Shown: positions 9,016 through 18,143 of the stretch, piece by piece
How the letters are laid out: the number at the start of each line of letters is the position of its first letter
How positions within the stretch are numbered: the stretch's first letter is position 1
Source of the DNA: Actinomycetes bacterium
GTDB lineage: Bacteria; Actinomycetota; Actinomycetes; Actinomycetales; Dermatophilaceae
Length of the DNA stretch: 64,000 nucleotides
Assembly (NCBI GenBank): GCA_023420415.1
Contig: JAEZWF010000012.1
Coordinates: 186,001 to 250,000 of the forward strand
Reading direction: 5' to 3'
The notes under the pieces: generated by a model
The model's database searches: none
The model's input: the letters and a program-made list of their open reading frames with translations, nothing else
What the model was told of the DNA's origin: nothing
Program-made: the position numbers and the translations under genes

Positions 9016-9149
9016 GACCAGCAGTCTTGCGCACCCGGCGGCGCACGCGGGCGCGGGGGCCGAGGCAGTCCGGCCCACCGCGGCCGCCGGAGCCGCCACC
9101 GGCCCCTTACGTCAGGTCACCCAGTTGGAGCAAATATCACTGTTCGGCT

Positions 9150-9179
9150 TGACGAACGACGTATGACACGCGTGTAATT
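9150..9179 (+). promoter_or_regulatory. Candidate promoter for whiB
   Basis: TTGACG (9150-9155), an 18-base spacer and TGTAAT (9174-9179), close to the sigma-70 consensus. The start codon at 9238 is about 50 bases beyond the expected transcription start, and a good ribosome site (GAGGAGGAAG, about 9225-9234) follows. The stretch 9016-9237 has a locally AT-richer patch fitting a divergent promoter region. Confidence 0.5.
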
Positions 9180-9237
9180 CCAGTGTTGTGACCGTCCGAC
9201 ACGAGCCGGCGGCACGGTCAGGGTCGAGGAGGAAGTC

Positions 9238-9501
9238 GTGCAGGAACTTCAGTTGATCGCCCTCGACGGGGGCGACGAGGGCGAGTTGTCGTGGCAGGAG
9301 CGGTCGCTGTGTGCGCAGACCGACCCTGAGGCGTTCTTCCCGGAGAAGGGCGGCTCCACCCGCGAGGCCAAGAAGGTCTGCGTCGGGTGCGAGGTGCGGG
9401 CCGAGTGCCTCGAGTACGCACTCGCCCACGACGAGCGCTTCGGCATCTGGGGCGGGCTGTCCGAGCGCGAGCGTCGCAAGCTCAAGAAGCGTGCGGTCTA
9501 G
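9238..9501 (+). CDS. WhiB-family iron-sulfur transcriptional regulator (WhiB2/WhmD-like)
   Basis: 87 residues with the four cluster-binding cysteines at 25, 48, 51 and 57 (C, CVGC, C), the GIWGG turn at 69-73 and a basic tail RRKLKKRAV for DNA contact. WhiB proteins bind a 4Fe-4S cluster and work with the primary sigma factor. Its position beside cofD/cofE and before the GT2/DUF5719/manB block matches whiB2 (whmD) of mycobacteria, linked to septation. GTG start with a strong ribosome site. Confidence 0.92.
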   Translation: MQELQLIALDGGDEGELSWQERSLCAQTDPEAFFPEKGGSTREAKKVCVGCEVRAECLEYALAHDERFGIWGGLSERERRKLKKRAV

Positions 9502-9534
9502 TCGCCGGCCACGGCGGCACCCCGTGACGAGCGC

Positions 9535-12500
9535 ATGACCCTTGCCCCACCCCAGCACGGCCTGACCGAGCCCGCGGACACACCGACGGCCCGGGCTTTC
9601 GTGACCGCCGTCCTCGTCCTGCGTGGTCCGAGGTCGGCCCTCGCCGACACCCTCGACGCCCTCGCGCGTCAGACCCGCAGCCCCGAGCGACTCCTCGTCG
9701 TCGACCCCGGCACCGACGGCAACGCCGTCGAGAGCGTGCGCGCCCACCGTGGTCTGGCCGAGGCGATTCCCGACATCTCCTACGTCACCGTCACCGCACC
9801 CTCCTCCCTGGCTGCCGCCGTCCAGCTCGCCCTGGACACACTCAAGCAGCGCCCACCGACAGCGCCCGCCGACACCGGCGGACTCGACGACACGGGCAGC
9901 ACCGGCCAGCCGGCACCGGTCGAGCACGTCTGGGTCCTCACCTCGGACAGTGCCGCCGCGCCGATGACGCTGGCCCGCCTGCTCGACGCGGTGCGCCGCA
10001 GCCCGTCGGTCGCCGTCGCCGGCCCCAAGCTGATGGACTGGACCGCCCCCACCGGGCTGCGGTCGGTCGGGGTGCAGCTGACCCGCACCGGCCGCGTGAT
10101 CCCCTCACCCGCCCCCGGCGAGCCTGACCAGGGCCAGTACGACCGCCGCACCGACGTGCTCGCGGTCCCGGCCACCGGCATGCTCGTCGAGCGACCCCTC
10201 TTCGACTCACTCGGCGGCCCCGACCGCGCCCTCGGTGACTTCGGCGCCGATGTCGACTTCTCCTGGCGCGCCCAGCAGTCCGGCCGCCGCGTGGTCGTGG
10301 TGCCGCGCGCCACGTTGCGCACCGGGGCGCCCGTCCGCGACGACGACGAGGACACTGCCGCGCCGGCCGACCCCGTCCACCGTGTCCGCCGGCAGGCCCG
10401 TCGTGCCGCGCTGGCCCGGTGCTCGTGGTTCGCGCTGCCCTTCCTCGCGCTCTGGCTCGTTGTCTCCAGCGTCCTCGCGGCGCTGGCCCTGCTCGTGGCC
10501 AAGCGCCCCCGCGCGGCCTGGGCCGAACTCGCGGACATCGGGGCCGTGCTCACCCCGGGGCGGGTGCTCGGGGCGCGCTGGCGATCGCGCGGCACCCGCG
10601 CCGTCCGCCGCCGCGACCTGACCGGCCTGTTCGTCCCGCGCCGGGTCGTGCTGCGCCACACCGCCGACCTCATCCACGACCAGGTCAGCTTCGACGACGA
10701 CCCGCAGGCAGCCACCCGAGCCGGCGCCGCGACCGGTGGGTCTGCGGAGTCCGGACCCGTCGCCGACGAGTCCGAGGACCTCAACGTCCTCGGCGAGACC
10801 TGGCTGACCCGCGCCATCCGCAACCCCGGCCTCCTCGCCGTGGCCCTCATGACCGTCGCCGGCATCGTCGCGACCCGGCAGATGGGTGGCACCTTCGCCG
10901 CCCGCCTCGACCAGGGGGTCACCGGCGGTGAGCTCCAGGGCGTGACCGCAGGTCCGAGTGCGCTGTTCCGCAGCTGGCTCGACGGCTGGCACGGCGCCGG
11001 TCTCGGTACTGCAGCCGAAGCCGGCCCGCACCTGCCCGTCCTGGCCGGGCTGGCCTGGCTCGTCACCCACGTCCCGTTCGCCGCGGCGCCGGCCTCCCCG
11101 GTCGGCGCAGTGGTGACGCTGCTGCTCACCTTCGCGCTCCCGCTGGCCACCCTGGCGGCATACCTCGCAGCCCGGGTCGTGACCCACTCGCGATGGCCGC
11201 GCGCGCTCGCCGCGCTGGCGTGGGCGACCTCGGCCGTGGTCGTCACCGCGATCGGCGCCGGCCGCCTCGGTGCGGTCGTCGCGGCGATCGTGCTGCCGTT
11301 CGTCGCGGCCGGACTGACGCTCGTGGCGCGCCGCGGTGGCACGACCACGAGCACTGCCGCCACGGCCATCGGCATCGCCGTCCTCGGGGCGTTCGTCCCC
11401 GCGCTCGCGGCGCTCGCCCTCCTCGCGGCGCTCGCCATCGTCGTCGCCGGACGTGGGTCGGCCCGCTGGCGCGGCGCGGCCCTGGTCGTGCTGCCACTGG
11501 TCCTGCTCGGCCCGTGGGTGGGGACCCTCGTCGACCGGCCCGAGCTGGTCCTCAGCGGGCCCGGCCTGTCGGTGTGGGGTGACCCGCAGGCGCTGCCGTG
11601 GCAGCTCGCGCTCCTGCACCCGGGCGGTCCCGGCTCCTACCCCGTCCTGCTCTCGGTGCCCCTCGTCGTGGCCGGGCTGCTCGGCCTGGTGCGCGTGGGA
11701 GGGCGCGGGCGTGCGGCGTCCGTCGTCGCGGTCGTGGGGCTTCTCGGGCTCGCGTATGCCGTGCTGGCGCCCCGCCTGGAGCTCGGCACCGTGCCAAGTG
11801 GGCTGGCGCAGGCCGGCGAGCCCGTGACGGCGTGGGCGGGCACGGGGCTGTTCGTGTGGGCCCTGGCCCTGGTGGCCATGGCACTGCTGGCCGCAGACGG
11901 GCTTCCCGTGAGCCGCACCCGCGGTGGCTGGGTGGCCATGACCCGCTGGCCCGTCGGGCTCGCGCTCATCACCGCCGTCGTGCTCAGTGCGGGCTGGACT
12001 GCGGTGCGCACCACCGGCAATGAGGTCGGCGCGTTCACCGACCCGCGCCCGGCGGTCGCCATCGACCAGGCCAGTGGCGGCTTCTCCAACCGGATGGTCC
12101 TGCTGACCCCGGCGGGCACGGGCTACACCTACTCCCTGCTGGGCCGCGAGCCCGGTGACGTGGCGCGCAGCCTGCCGGCCCGCGCCACCGACTCCGCTGA
12201 CGACAGCGCGCTCGCCGACAGCGTCGCGGCGCTGTTCAGTGACGCGGAAGGCTCGGGCGGCCGGTCGCCGGCCAAGGCGTTGTCCGACCAGGCCGTCGGG
12301 TTCGTGGGCGTGCGCACGTCGGAGAACGACCCACGAGTCCGCACCCTCGACGCAACAGCTGGCCTGAGCCGGTTGGGCGAGCACGACGGTGTGCTGTTCT
12401 GGCGCGTGCTGCCCGGTGGCGGGGCCGCCGAGGACAGCGTCGCCCCCTCCCGCGCGCGGCTGGTGACGGCCAAGGGCGAGCGGGCAGTCCTGTCCACCGG

Positions 12501-12786
12501 CCCGCACGGAGCCCTCAGCGCGCGCCTCGCGGTGCCCGCGGGCGCCACCCTCGTCCTTGCCGAACCGTCCGCCTGGACCCGCCACGCCAGGGTGACCAGC
12601 GACGGCACCGTCCTGGCCCCGACCGGTGACCGGGCGGCATACCCCCTCCCGGCGGGGGCGCACACGGTCACCGTCGACGTGCTGCCGGGTGAGCAGTGGT
12701 GGCGCTGGGTGCAGGGAATCACCTTGCTGGTGCTGGCTTTCCTCGCCATCCCGTTCGGCAACCGCGCGTCCCGGAGGCGAGCATGA
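9535..12786 (+). CDS. Very large GT2 glycosyltransferase membrane protein
   Basis: 1083 residues. Residues of about 20-300 form a GT-A domain (AFVTAVLVLRGPRSALADTLDALARQT; DSLGGPDRALGDFGADVDFSWRAQQSGRRVVVVPRA, the usual acceptor loop). One or two membrane spans follow at about 300-325, then a linker, then ten or more hydrophobic segments between about 430 and 800, an extracytoplasmic domain, and a last span before a basic tail (PFGNRASRRRA). Such fusions are conserved next to whiB2 in actinobacteria, and a role in cell-envelope glycan assembly is inferred. The stop overlaps the start of the next gene (ATGA), implying coupled translation. Confidence 0.8.
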   Translation: MTLAPPQHGLTEPADTPTARAFVTAVLVLRGPRSALADTLDALARQTRSPERLLVVDPGTDGNAVESVRAHRGLAEAIPDISYVTVTAPSSLAAAVQLALDTLKQRPPTAPADTGGLDDTGSTGQPAPVEHVWVLTSDSAAAPMTLARLLDAVRRSPSVAVAGPKLMDWTAPTGLRSVGVQLTRTGRVIPSPAPGEPDQGQYDRRTDVLAVPATGMLVERPLFDSLGGPDRALGDFGADVDFSWRAQQSGRRVVVVPRATLRTGAPVRDDDEDTAAPADPVHRVRRQARRAALARCSWFALPFLALWLVVSSVLAALALLVAKRPRAAWAELADIGAVLTPGRVLGARWRSRGTRAVRRRDLTGLFVPRRVVLRHTADLIHDQVSFDDDPQAATRAGAATGGSAESGPVADESEDLNVLGETWLTRAIRNPGLLAVALMTVAGIVATRQMGGTFAARLDQGVTGGELQGVTAGPSALFRSWLDGWHGAGLGTAAEAGPHLPVLAGLAWLVTHVPFAAAPASPVGAVVTLLLTFALPLATLAAYLAARVVTHSRWPRALAALAWATSAVVVTAIGAGRLGAVVAAIVLPFVAAGLTLVARRGGTTTSTAATAIGIAVLGAFVPALAALALLAALAIVVAGRGSARWRGAALVVLPLVLLGPWVGTLVDRPELVLSGPGLSVWGDPQALPWQLALLHPGGPGSYPVLLSVPLVVAGLLGLVRVGGRGRAASVVAVVGLLGLAYAVLAPRLELGTVPSGLAQAGEPVTAWAGTGLFVWALALVAMALLAADGLPVSRTRGGWVAMTRWPVGLALITAVVLSAGWTAVRTTGNEVGAFTDPRPAVAIDQASGGFSNRMVLLTPAGTGYTYSLLGREPGDVARSLPARATDSADDSALADSVAALFSDAEGSGGRSPAKALSDQAVGFVGVRTSENDPRVRTLDATAGLSRLGEHDGVLFWRVLPGGGAAEDSVAPSRARLVTAKGERAVLSTGPHGALSARLAVPAGATLVLAEPSAWTRHARVTSDGTVLAPTGDRAAYPLPAGAHTVTVDVLPGEQWWRWVQGITLLVLAFLAIPFGNRASRRRA

Positions 12787-14285
12787 AGTTGTCCATCGCG
12801 GGCCTCGCCCGCGCCTGTGTCGTCGCGGCCGCCGGAGCCGGGATCGTCGCCGCCGCCACGCAGGTCGACGGCACGGTCGCGCTCGGCTCGCAGCCGAGCC
12901 GGCCCAGTGCCACGAACGCCCCGAGCGGCGGCGCGGTCACCGCCTCGTCCCTCACCTGCCCCGGGTCGGAGCTGACCGGCGTCCCCGGCGTCGACGACAT
13001 CCGCACCGACACCACCGTGGCCGCGGCAACCGCGCCCGAGTCGGCGCTGGACGGCCTGCAGACGTCCGGGACGAAGGGGTCCGTCAAGCTGCTCACGATG
13101 GCGGGCAAGCCGCTCACCGAGGCCGGTTCGCAGCGCGGCGTGAGCATCAAGGCCGGTGTCGACCGCGGCACGAGCGTCGAGGTCACCGGCGAGGGTGCCC
13201 TGGCGCCCGGGCTGGCCGCCTCGCAGTCCTGGCTGGTGAAGTCGGGTGACCGCCGCGCCCTCGCGTCGAGCACCTGCGGCCGCACCGGCACCGACCTGTG
13301 GCTCCTCGCCGGTGGTGGCGCACCGGGCCGACAGGAGCGGCTCGTGCTGACCAACCCGGGCGGCAACCCGGTCACCGTCGACGTCTCGCTCCACGGGCCG
13401 GACGGCAAGGTTGCCTCCGGCGCGGGGGAGGGAATCGTCGTCCCGGCGCACAGCCGCACGGCATACCTCGTCGACTCGATCGCCCCCGACATCGCCTGGC
13501 CGGCCATCCACGTGGTCGCCGACGGCGGGGTCGTCGGGGCGGCGCTCAACGACTCCTGGCTCGACGGTGTCCGCCCGGCCGGCTCCGACACCGTCGGACC
13601 CACCGCCGCACCCTCGCGCGACCAGGTCATCCCGGCCGTGGCCATCGGTGGCGCGGCCCGCATCCGGGTCGTCGTGCCGGGTCCGGACGAGGCCGTCGTC
13701 CAGGCCCGCCTCCTCACCCCGGGCGGACCGCGAGCCCTCCCCAAGGGCGGGGTCGTGCGCGTGGCCGGCGGCGCCGTGACGGACATAGACCTCACCGGGG
13801 TCGAGCCGGGGTGGTATGCCGTGCAGGTGCGCGCCGACCAGCCGGTCGCCGCCGACGCCATGGTCGAGCGCAGCCAGCCCGGGCGCCCGGCGGACTTCGC
13901 CTGGTCGGCCAGCACCGCGCCCATCGCCGGACTGGCCGGCACGGCACTGCCACTGCCCGCGGGAGCGGACGCCGCAGGCCTGCGACGACAGCTCGTGCTG
14001 ACCTCGGCCAAGGACACGGCGACGGCCGAGGTCTTGACCGTGGACTCGACCGGCAAGGCGTCCAGCCAGCAGGTCAAGCTCGGCGTCGACGGCGCGAGCA
14101 ACGTCGCGCTGCCGACGGGCGCCACGTCGGTGTGGGTGCGCCGGGCGACCGGCGACGGGCAGGTGCGCGCCGGTGTCGTGTCGTGGCTCGAGGACAGCGA
14201 GGGCATGCTGCTGACGGCGACGCCGCTGTCGAACGTGCCGTTGCGCAGCGATGCGGTGACGGTGCGCCGCGCGCCTCTCGGCTGA
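12783..14285 (+). CDS. DUF5719-type exported protein
   Basis: 500 residues from the ATG at 12783, which shares bases with the TGA of the upstream glycosyltransferase. A hydrophobic N-terminal segment (LARACVVAAAGAGIVAAATQV) acts as a signal or anchor. The rest is a beta-rich extracytoplasmic protein (for example VTVDVSLHGPDGKVASGAG and RTAYLVDSIAPDIAWPAIHVVAD). The family has no known activity but regularly accompanies the large GT2 membrane protein, so the two probably act together at the envelope. Confidence 0.75.
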   Translation: MKLSIAGLARACVVAAAGAGIVAAATQVDGTVALGSQPSRPSATNAPSGGAVTASSLTCPGSELTGVPGVDDIRTDTTVAAATAPESALDGLQTSGTKGSVKLLTMAGKPLTEAGSQRGVSIKAGVDRGTSVEVTGEGALAPGLAASQSWLVKSGDRRALASSTCGRTGTDLWLLAGGGAPGRQERLVLTNPGGNPVTVDVSLHGPDGKVASGAGEGIVVPAHSRTAYLVDSIAPDIAWPAIHVVADGGVVGAALNDSWLDGVRPAGSDTVGPTAAPSRDQVIPAVAIGGAARIRVVVPGPDEAVVQARLLTPGGPRALPKGGVVRVAGGAVTDIDLTGVEPGWYAVQVRADQPVAADAMVERSQPGRPADFAWSASTAPIAGLAGTALPLPAGADAAGLRRQLVLTSAKDTATAEVLTVDSTGKASSQQVKLGVDGASNVALPTGATSVWVRRATGDGQVRAGVVSWLEDSEGMLLTATPLSNVPLRSDAVTVRRAPLG

Positions 14286-14315
14286 CGACGAGCGCGGGAG
14301 GAGGCTGACGCCCCG

Positions 14316-14777
14316 CTAGTCCTCGTAGCGCGGGTCGAGGTCCTCGGGTGCCATCCCGAACAGGCCCGCGACCTGTTCGACGACGATGTCCTGCACGATC
14401 AGCGACAGCTCACGCTGGCTCTCCGCCCGGCTCTCGACGGGGCGGCGGTAGACGACCACGCGCGCGGGGGTGCGCCCGTGCGCGGGGAACGCCCGACCCA
14501 GGGGTGTGCCGCCCGCCTCCCACGGTGCGGGGTCGGCGGGTGGGACGTCCTCGACCGCGAACTCGACCTGGTCGAGCCGGTTGCCGAGGGCTCCCTCCAG
14601 CCGGGCCGCGCTGTCCAGGACGAGGTCGTCGAACCGCTGTCGGCGCGAGGTCATGGCGGGGACGGCCGGCCACGCCAACGGTCCGCGCACGCCCCTGCCG
14701 CGGCGGTCCCGGGCCGGACGCCGGGCGCGGTCGGCGCCACGCCCCGGCGAGCCCTGGCCGGCTGCGCTCGAAGTCAC
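14316..14777 (-). CDS. Metallopeptidase-family (zincin-like) protein with a degenerate active site
   Basis: 153 residues from the GTG at 14777; an internal ATG at 14654 (MTSRRQRFDDLV) would remove a basic N-terminal tail. The fold matches the small actinobacterial zincin-like family found beside DUF3499 and manB: RRQRFDDLVLDSAARLEGALG, VVVYRRPVESRAESQRELSLIVQDIVVEQVAGLFGM. Family members usually carry HExxH before the (H)FG turn; here the equivalent stretch reads VEQVAGLFG, so both zinc-binding histidines are missing. It is convergent with the DUF5719 gene. Function unknown; probably not a protease. Confidence 0.65.
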   Translation of the reverse strand: MTSSAAGQGSPGRGADRARRPARDRRGRGVRGPLAWPAVPAMTSRRQRFDDLVLDSAARLEGALGNRLDQVEFAVEDVPPADPAPWEAGGTPLGRAFPAHGRTPARVVVYRRPVESRAESQRELSLIVQDIVVEQVAGLFGMAPEDLDPRYED

Positions 14778-14824
14778 CGGATCACCCTACGGCGTGCCGA
14801 GTCGGTGGTGTCGGTGCGCTGGCA

Positions 14825-14836
14825 TAGAGTCCCCGC
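14825..14836 (+). promoter_or_regulatory. Candidate -10 of a leaderless promoter
   Basis: TAGAGT (14825-14830) followed by six bases and the GTG at 14837. This spacing puts the transcription start on the start codon; no Shine-Dalgarno is visible. Confidence 0.5.
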
Positions 14837-15220
14837 GTGAGCTTGTCGAGAAGGTGCTCCCGCACCGCCTGCCCCCACGCGGCGATCGCGACGCTCACCT
14901 ACGTCTACCGCGACCAGACCGCGGTCGTGGGACCGCTGGCGACGTTCGCGGAGCCGCACACCTACGACCTGTGCGCCGAGCACGCGCAGCGGCTGACCGC
15001 GCCACGCGGCTGGGAGATCGTCCGGCTCGCCGGTGAGTACGTCGAGCCCGAGCCGTCGCACGACGACCTGCTGGCGCTCGCCAACGCCGTGCGCGAGGCG
15101 GGCCGGCCGCGGATGGGCGAGCAGCAGGCCGCCCAGCCGGCCCGGCGCCCCACGGAGGCGGACACCGGCGCCATCGAGACCGGTCGTCGCGGGCACCTGC
15201 GCGTCCTGCGCGACGGCTGA
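14837..15220 (+). CDS. DUF3499 family protein
   Basis: 127 residues. The N-terminus has a possible metal-binding set RRCSRTACPHAAIATLTYVY and later CAEHAQRLTAPRGWEIVRL, both typical of DUF3499, a family of unknown function restricted to actinobacteria and found next to manB and whiB2. The tail after about residue 85 is low-complexity. Likely leaderless (see 14825). Confidence 0.85.
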   Translation: MSLSRRCSRTACPHAAIATLTYVYRDQTAVVGPLATFAEPHTYDLCAEHAQRLTAPRGWEIVRLAGEYVEPEPSHDDLLALANAVREAGRPRMGEQQAAQPARRPTEADTGAIETGRRGHLRVLRDG

Positions 15221-15226
15221 CCCCGC

Positions 15227-15239
15227 TAGGGTTTCGCAG
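15227..15239 (+). promoter_or_regulatory. Candidate -10 of a leaderless promoter for manB
   Basis: TAGGGT (15227-15232), seven bases, then the GTG at 15240. No ribosome site is visible ahead of the start, which supports leaderless initiation. Confidence 0.5.
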
Positions 15240-16688
15240 GTGCCAGCACCTGTACTCACCGACTTCGTCAAGGCCTACGACGTGCGAGGCGTCGTCCCCG
15301 ACCAGCTGAACGTCGACGTGGCGTGGGCCCTGGGGGCGGCGTTCGCCCGTCTCGTCGGCACCGAGGGTGCGACTGGGGTCGTCATCGGCCACGACATGCG
15401 GCCGTCCTCGCCCGAGCTGTCGCGCGCCTTCGCCGCGGGAGTGACCGCCCACGGGCTCGACGCCACCCTCATCGGGTTGGCGAGCACCGACGGCCTCTAC
15501 TACGCCAGCGGTGCCCTCGACCTCCCGGGCGCCATGTTCACCGCGTCCCACAACCCGGCGCAGTACAACGGCATCAAGCTCTGCCGCGCCGGCGCCCGAC
15601 CCGTGGGCCAGGACTCCGGCCTCGCCACCGTCCGCGACGACGCGCAGTCCCTGCTCGACGCAGGCGTGAGCGCCGGACCCGACGGCGTCAGCCCCGGCAC
15701 GGTCACCGAGCGTGACGTGCTCTCGGACTACGCCGCGTTCCTGCGCGGCCTCGTCGACCTGTCCGCCATCCGGCCGCTCAAGGTCGTCGTCGATGCCGGC
15801 AACGGCATGGGTGGCCACACCGTGCCGGCGGTCCTCGGCACCGCCGCCGGGCTGCCCCAGCTGCCGCTCGAGGTCGTGCCGCTCTACTTCGAGCTCGACG
15901 GCACCTTCCCCAACCACGAGGCCAACCCGCTCGAGCCGGAGAACCTGCGCGACCTGCAGAGGGCCGTGGTCGAGCACGGCGCCGACCTCGGGCTCGCCTT
16001 CGACGGCGACGCCGACCGGTGCTTCGTCATCGACGAGCGCGGCGAGCCGGTCAGCCCGAGCGCCATCACCGGTCTGGTCGCGACCCGCGAGATCGCACGC
16101 GAGACGGCCGCGGGTCGCGACGCGAGCGATGTCGGCATCGTCTACAACGTCATCTCCTCCGCAGCGGTCCCCGAGGTCATCGCCGAGGAGGGCGCCCGCG
16201 GCATCCGCACCCGGGTCGGCCACTCGTTCATCAAGGCCGAGATGGCCCGCGAGGACGCCGTCTTCGGCGGTGAGCACAGCGCCCACTACTACTTCCGCGA
16301 CTTCTGGTTCGCCGACACGGGCATGCTCGCGGCCCTGCACGTCCTGGCCGCGCTGGGAGGTCAGGATGACCCGCTGAGCCGGCTCGCGGCGGCATACAAC
16401 CGGTATGCCGCGTCGGGCGAGATCAACTCGACGGTCACCGACGTGCCCGCCGCCACCGCGAAGGTGAAGGCCTGGGCGGGGGAGCGTGGGTGCACCTTCG
16501 ACGAGCTCGACGGGCTCACCGCGACCCACGCCGGGGACGGCACGGACGCCGACCCGATGTGGTGGTTCAACCTGCGCGCCTCCAACACCGAGCCGTTGCT
16601 GCGGCTCAACGTCGAGGCCGCTGACGAGGACACGATGGCAAAGGTGCGGGACGATGTCCTCGCCCTGGTGAGAGGAGAAGGCGCATGA
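15240..16688 (+). CDS. manB: Phosphomannomutase/phosphoglucomutase
   Basis: Interconverts hexose 6- and 1-phosphates, feeding GDP-mannose for mannosylated envelope lipids. 482 residues from the GTG at 15240, which gives the usual N-terminus LTDFVKAYDVRG. The phosphoserine loop is MFTASHNPAQYNGIKL (Ser about 102), the metal loop FDGDADRCF, the sugar loop GEHSAHYYFRD and the phosphate-binding loop RASNTEPLLRLN, so all four active-site segments are present. It overlaps the Trm112 gene by four bases (ATGA). A YNRYA-coding stretch near the 3' end carries an inverted pair of the TATGCCG word. Confidence 0.93.
   Translation: MPAPVLTDFVKAYDVRGVVPDQLNVDVAWALGAAFARLVGTEGATGVVIGHDMRPSSPELSRAFAAGVTAHGLDATLIGLASTDGLYYASGALDLPGAMFTASHNPAQYNGIKLCRAGARPVGQDSGLATVRDDAQSLLDAGVSAGPDGVSPGTVTERDVLSDYAAFLRGLVDLSAIRPLKVVVDAGNGMGGHTVPAVLGTAAGLPQLPLEVVPLYFELDGTFPNHEANPLEPENLRDLQRAVVEHGADLGLAFDGDADRCFVIDERGEPVSPSAITGLVATREIARETAAGRDASDVGIVYNVISSAAVPEVIAEEGARGIRTRVGHSFIKAEMAREDAVFGGEHSAHYYFRDFWFADTGMLAALHVLAALGGQDDPLSRLAAAYNRYAASGEINSTVTDVPAATAKVKAWAGERGCTFDELDGLTATHAGDGTDADPMWWFNLRASNTEPLLRLNVEAADEDTMAKVRDDVLALVRGEGA
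16390..16410. repeat. Inverted pair of the TATGCCG word inside manB
   Basis: CGGCATAC (16390-16397) and GTATGCCG (16403-16410) with a five-base spacer, within the manB coding sequence. It could form an eight-bp hairpin in DNA or mRNA. Confidence 0.7.
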
Positions 16689-16891
16689 CGAGCCAGCCCG
16701 GGCAGGACGCCCAGATCGAGCCGTGGCTGCGGGAGATCCTGCGGTGCCCGGCGTGCCGGTCCGAGCTCCGCGACGCGACCGGTGAGACGGGGCCGGAGCT
16801 GCACTGCACCAACCCCGAGTGCCGCCTGCAGTACCGCATCGACGACGGTGTGCCGGTGCTGCTCATCGACGAAGCACGCAAGCCCGCCTGA
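16685..16891 (+). CDS. Trm112-family small zinc protein
   Basis: 68 residues with cysteines at 21, 24, 41 and 46 (CPAC ... CTNPEC) that would bind one zinc. Trm112-type proteins in bacteria and eukaryotes activate partner methyltransferases; here the partner is not evident. It is translationally coupled to manB and followed 11 bases later by the SIS protein. Confidence 0.85.
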   Translation: MTSQPGQDAQIEPWLREILRCPACRSELRDATGETGPELHCTNPECRLQYRIDDGVPVLLIDEARKPA

Positions 16892-16902
16892 CCCGCGCCG
16901 CC

Positions 16903-18108
16903 ATGGCACCCTTCCTCGACGAGGCCCGCATGGACAGCGAGGACTCGATCGCGGCCCTGGACTCACGGCAGACGCTGCGGGCCCTGGCTACCGCGGGCGC
17001 CCAGGTGCGCGAGGCCGTCGACCTGTCGCTCGAGGGTGGCATCGACCGGGTCGCCGGCGGAGAACGGCCACGCTCGGTGCTCGTGGCCTCCCTCGGTGGG
17101 TCGGCCGTCGTGTGCGACGTGCTCGACCTGCTGGCCGAGCCGGGGTCGCCGGTGCCGGTCTCGGTGCGCCGCAACGTGCCGCTGCCGGGATGGGTCGGTC
17201 CGCTCGACCTCGTCATCGCCGTATCGCTGTCAGGGCGCGCGGCCGGACCCCTGGCGCTGGCCGCGGAGGCTGCGCGCCGCGGCGCCTCCCTGCTCACCGT
17301 CGGTGCCGCCCAGTCACCCCTGGCCGAGGTGTCGGCCCGGGCACGCGGCGTGCACATCGACAGTGGACGCGGGCGCACGTCCTCACGGACGGCGATGTGG
17401 TCGATGCTGGCGCCGGTCCTGCTCGGGGCCGGGCGGCTGGGCATCGTCGACGTGGATGAGCAGGTGCTGCGCGCGACCGCTGACCGGCTCGACGAGGTGG
17501 CCGAGGCGTGCCGACCGAGCTCGGAGTCGTTCGTCAACCCGGCCAAGGTGCTGGCCGCCGACGTCGCCGCAGGCGTGCCGATGGTGCTCGGCGACGGGCC
17601 CCTGACGGGGGTGGCCGCGGGCCGCGCCGCCTCGATGCTCGCCCGCACGGCGCGGATGCCGGCCACGACCGGTGAGCTGCCCGACGACGCAGCCCAGGTG
17701 GTGGCCTGTTTCGACGGGCCGTTCACGGCGGGGTTCGGAGCCGGGGAGGGTTCGGTGGCAGGAACGCGGCCGGTCGACGACATCTTTGCCGACCCCTACC
17801 TCGACGGTCCGCCAGCGCCTCGTCTCTCGCTCGTCGTCCTGCGCGACGCTCCCCCCGAGGAGCCCCCGTCTGCCGAGGACGCGGCGACCGCGGGACTGGC
17901 CGACGCCGTGGTCCGTGGCGCGCGCGACGCCGGCGCCACCGTCTCGGAGGTGACGGCGCAACCGGGGGCTGCGGTGACGCGGCTCGCCGGGCTCATGGCG
18001 ACGACCGACTTCGCCGCCACCTATCTGGCGATCGGGCTGGGCCTCGACCCGGCGGTGTCACCGCACGTCGCCGACCTGGCCGACCGCACCGGCCGTGCCG
18101 ACCGCTGA
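16903..18108 (+). CDS. SIS-domain protein, bifunctional phosphoglucose/phosphomannose isomerase-like
   Basis: 401 residues from the ATG at 16903. The first SIS half has SVLVASLGGSAVVCDVLDLL and DLVIAVSLSGRAAGPLALAAEAARRG, and the second has VPMVLGDGPLTGVAAGRAASMLARTAR. Such proteins follow manB in actinobacteria (mycobacterial Rv3256c type) and may interconvert fructose-, glucose- and mannose-6-phosphate, supplying ManB. The exact reaction is inferred from context. Confidence 0.75.
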   Translation: MAPFLDEARMDSEDSIAALDSRQTLRALATAGAQVREAVDLSLEGGIDRVAGGERPRSVLVASLGGSAVVCDVLDLLAEPGSPVPVSVRRNVPLPGWVGPLDLVIAVSLSGRAAGPLALAAEAARRGASLLTVGAAQSPLAEVSARARGVHIDSGRGRTSSRTAMWSMLAPVLLGAGRLGIVDVDEQVLRATADRLDEVAEACRPSSESFVNPAKVLAADVAAGVPMVLGDGPLTGVAAGRAASMLARTARMPATTGELPDDAAQVVACFDGPFTAGFGAGEGSVAGTRPVDDIFADPYLDGPPAPRLSLVVLRDAPPEEPPSAEDAATAGLADAVVRGARDAGATVSEVTAQPGAAVTRLAGLMATTDFAATYLAIGLGLDPAVSPHVADLADRTGRADR

Positions 18109-18143
18109 GCGGGCCTCGCGGCATACCCGCCGAATGTCCCCCG

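Noticed and set aside
9112..9927. A 271-codon minus-strand frame over whiB
   Set aside because: It is antisense to the WhiB gene with its four conserved cysteines and ribosome site, and has no recognisable domain.
10207..12663. An 818-codon open frame on the minus strand opposite the large GT2 gene
   Set aside because: Same shadow-frame composition; the plus-strand frame has recognisable GT2 motifs and membrane segments.
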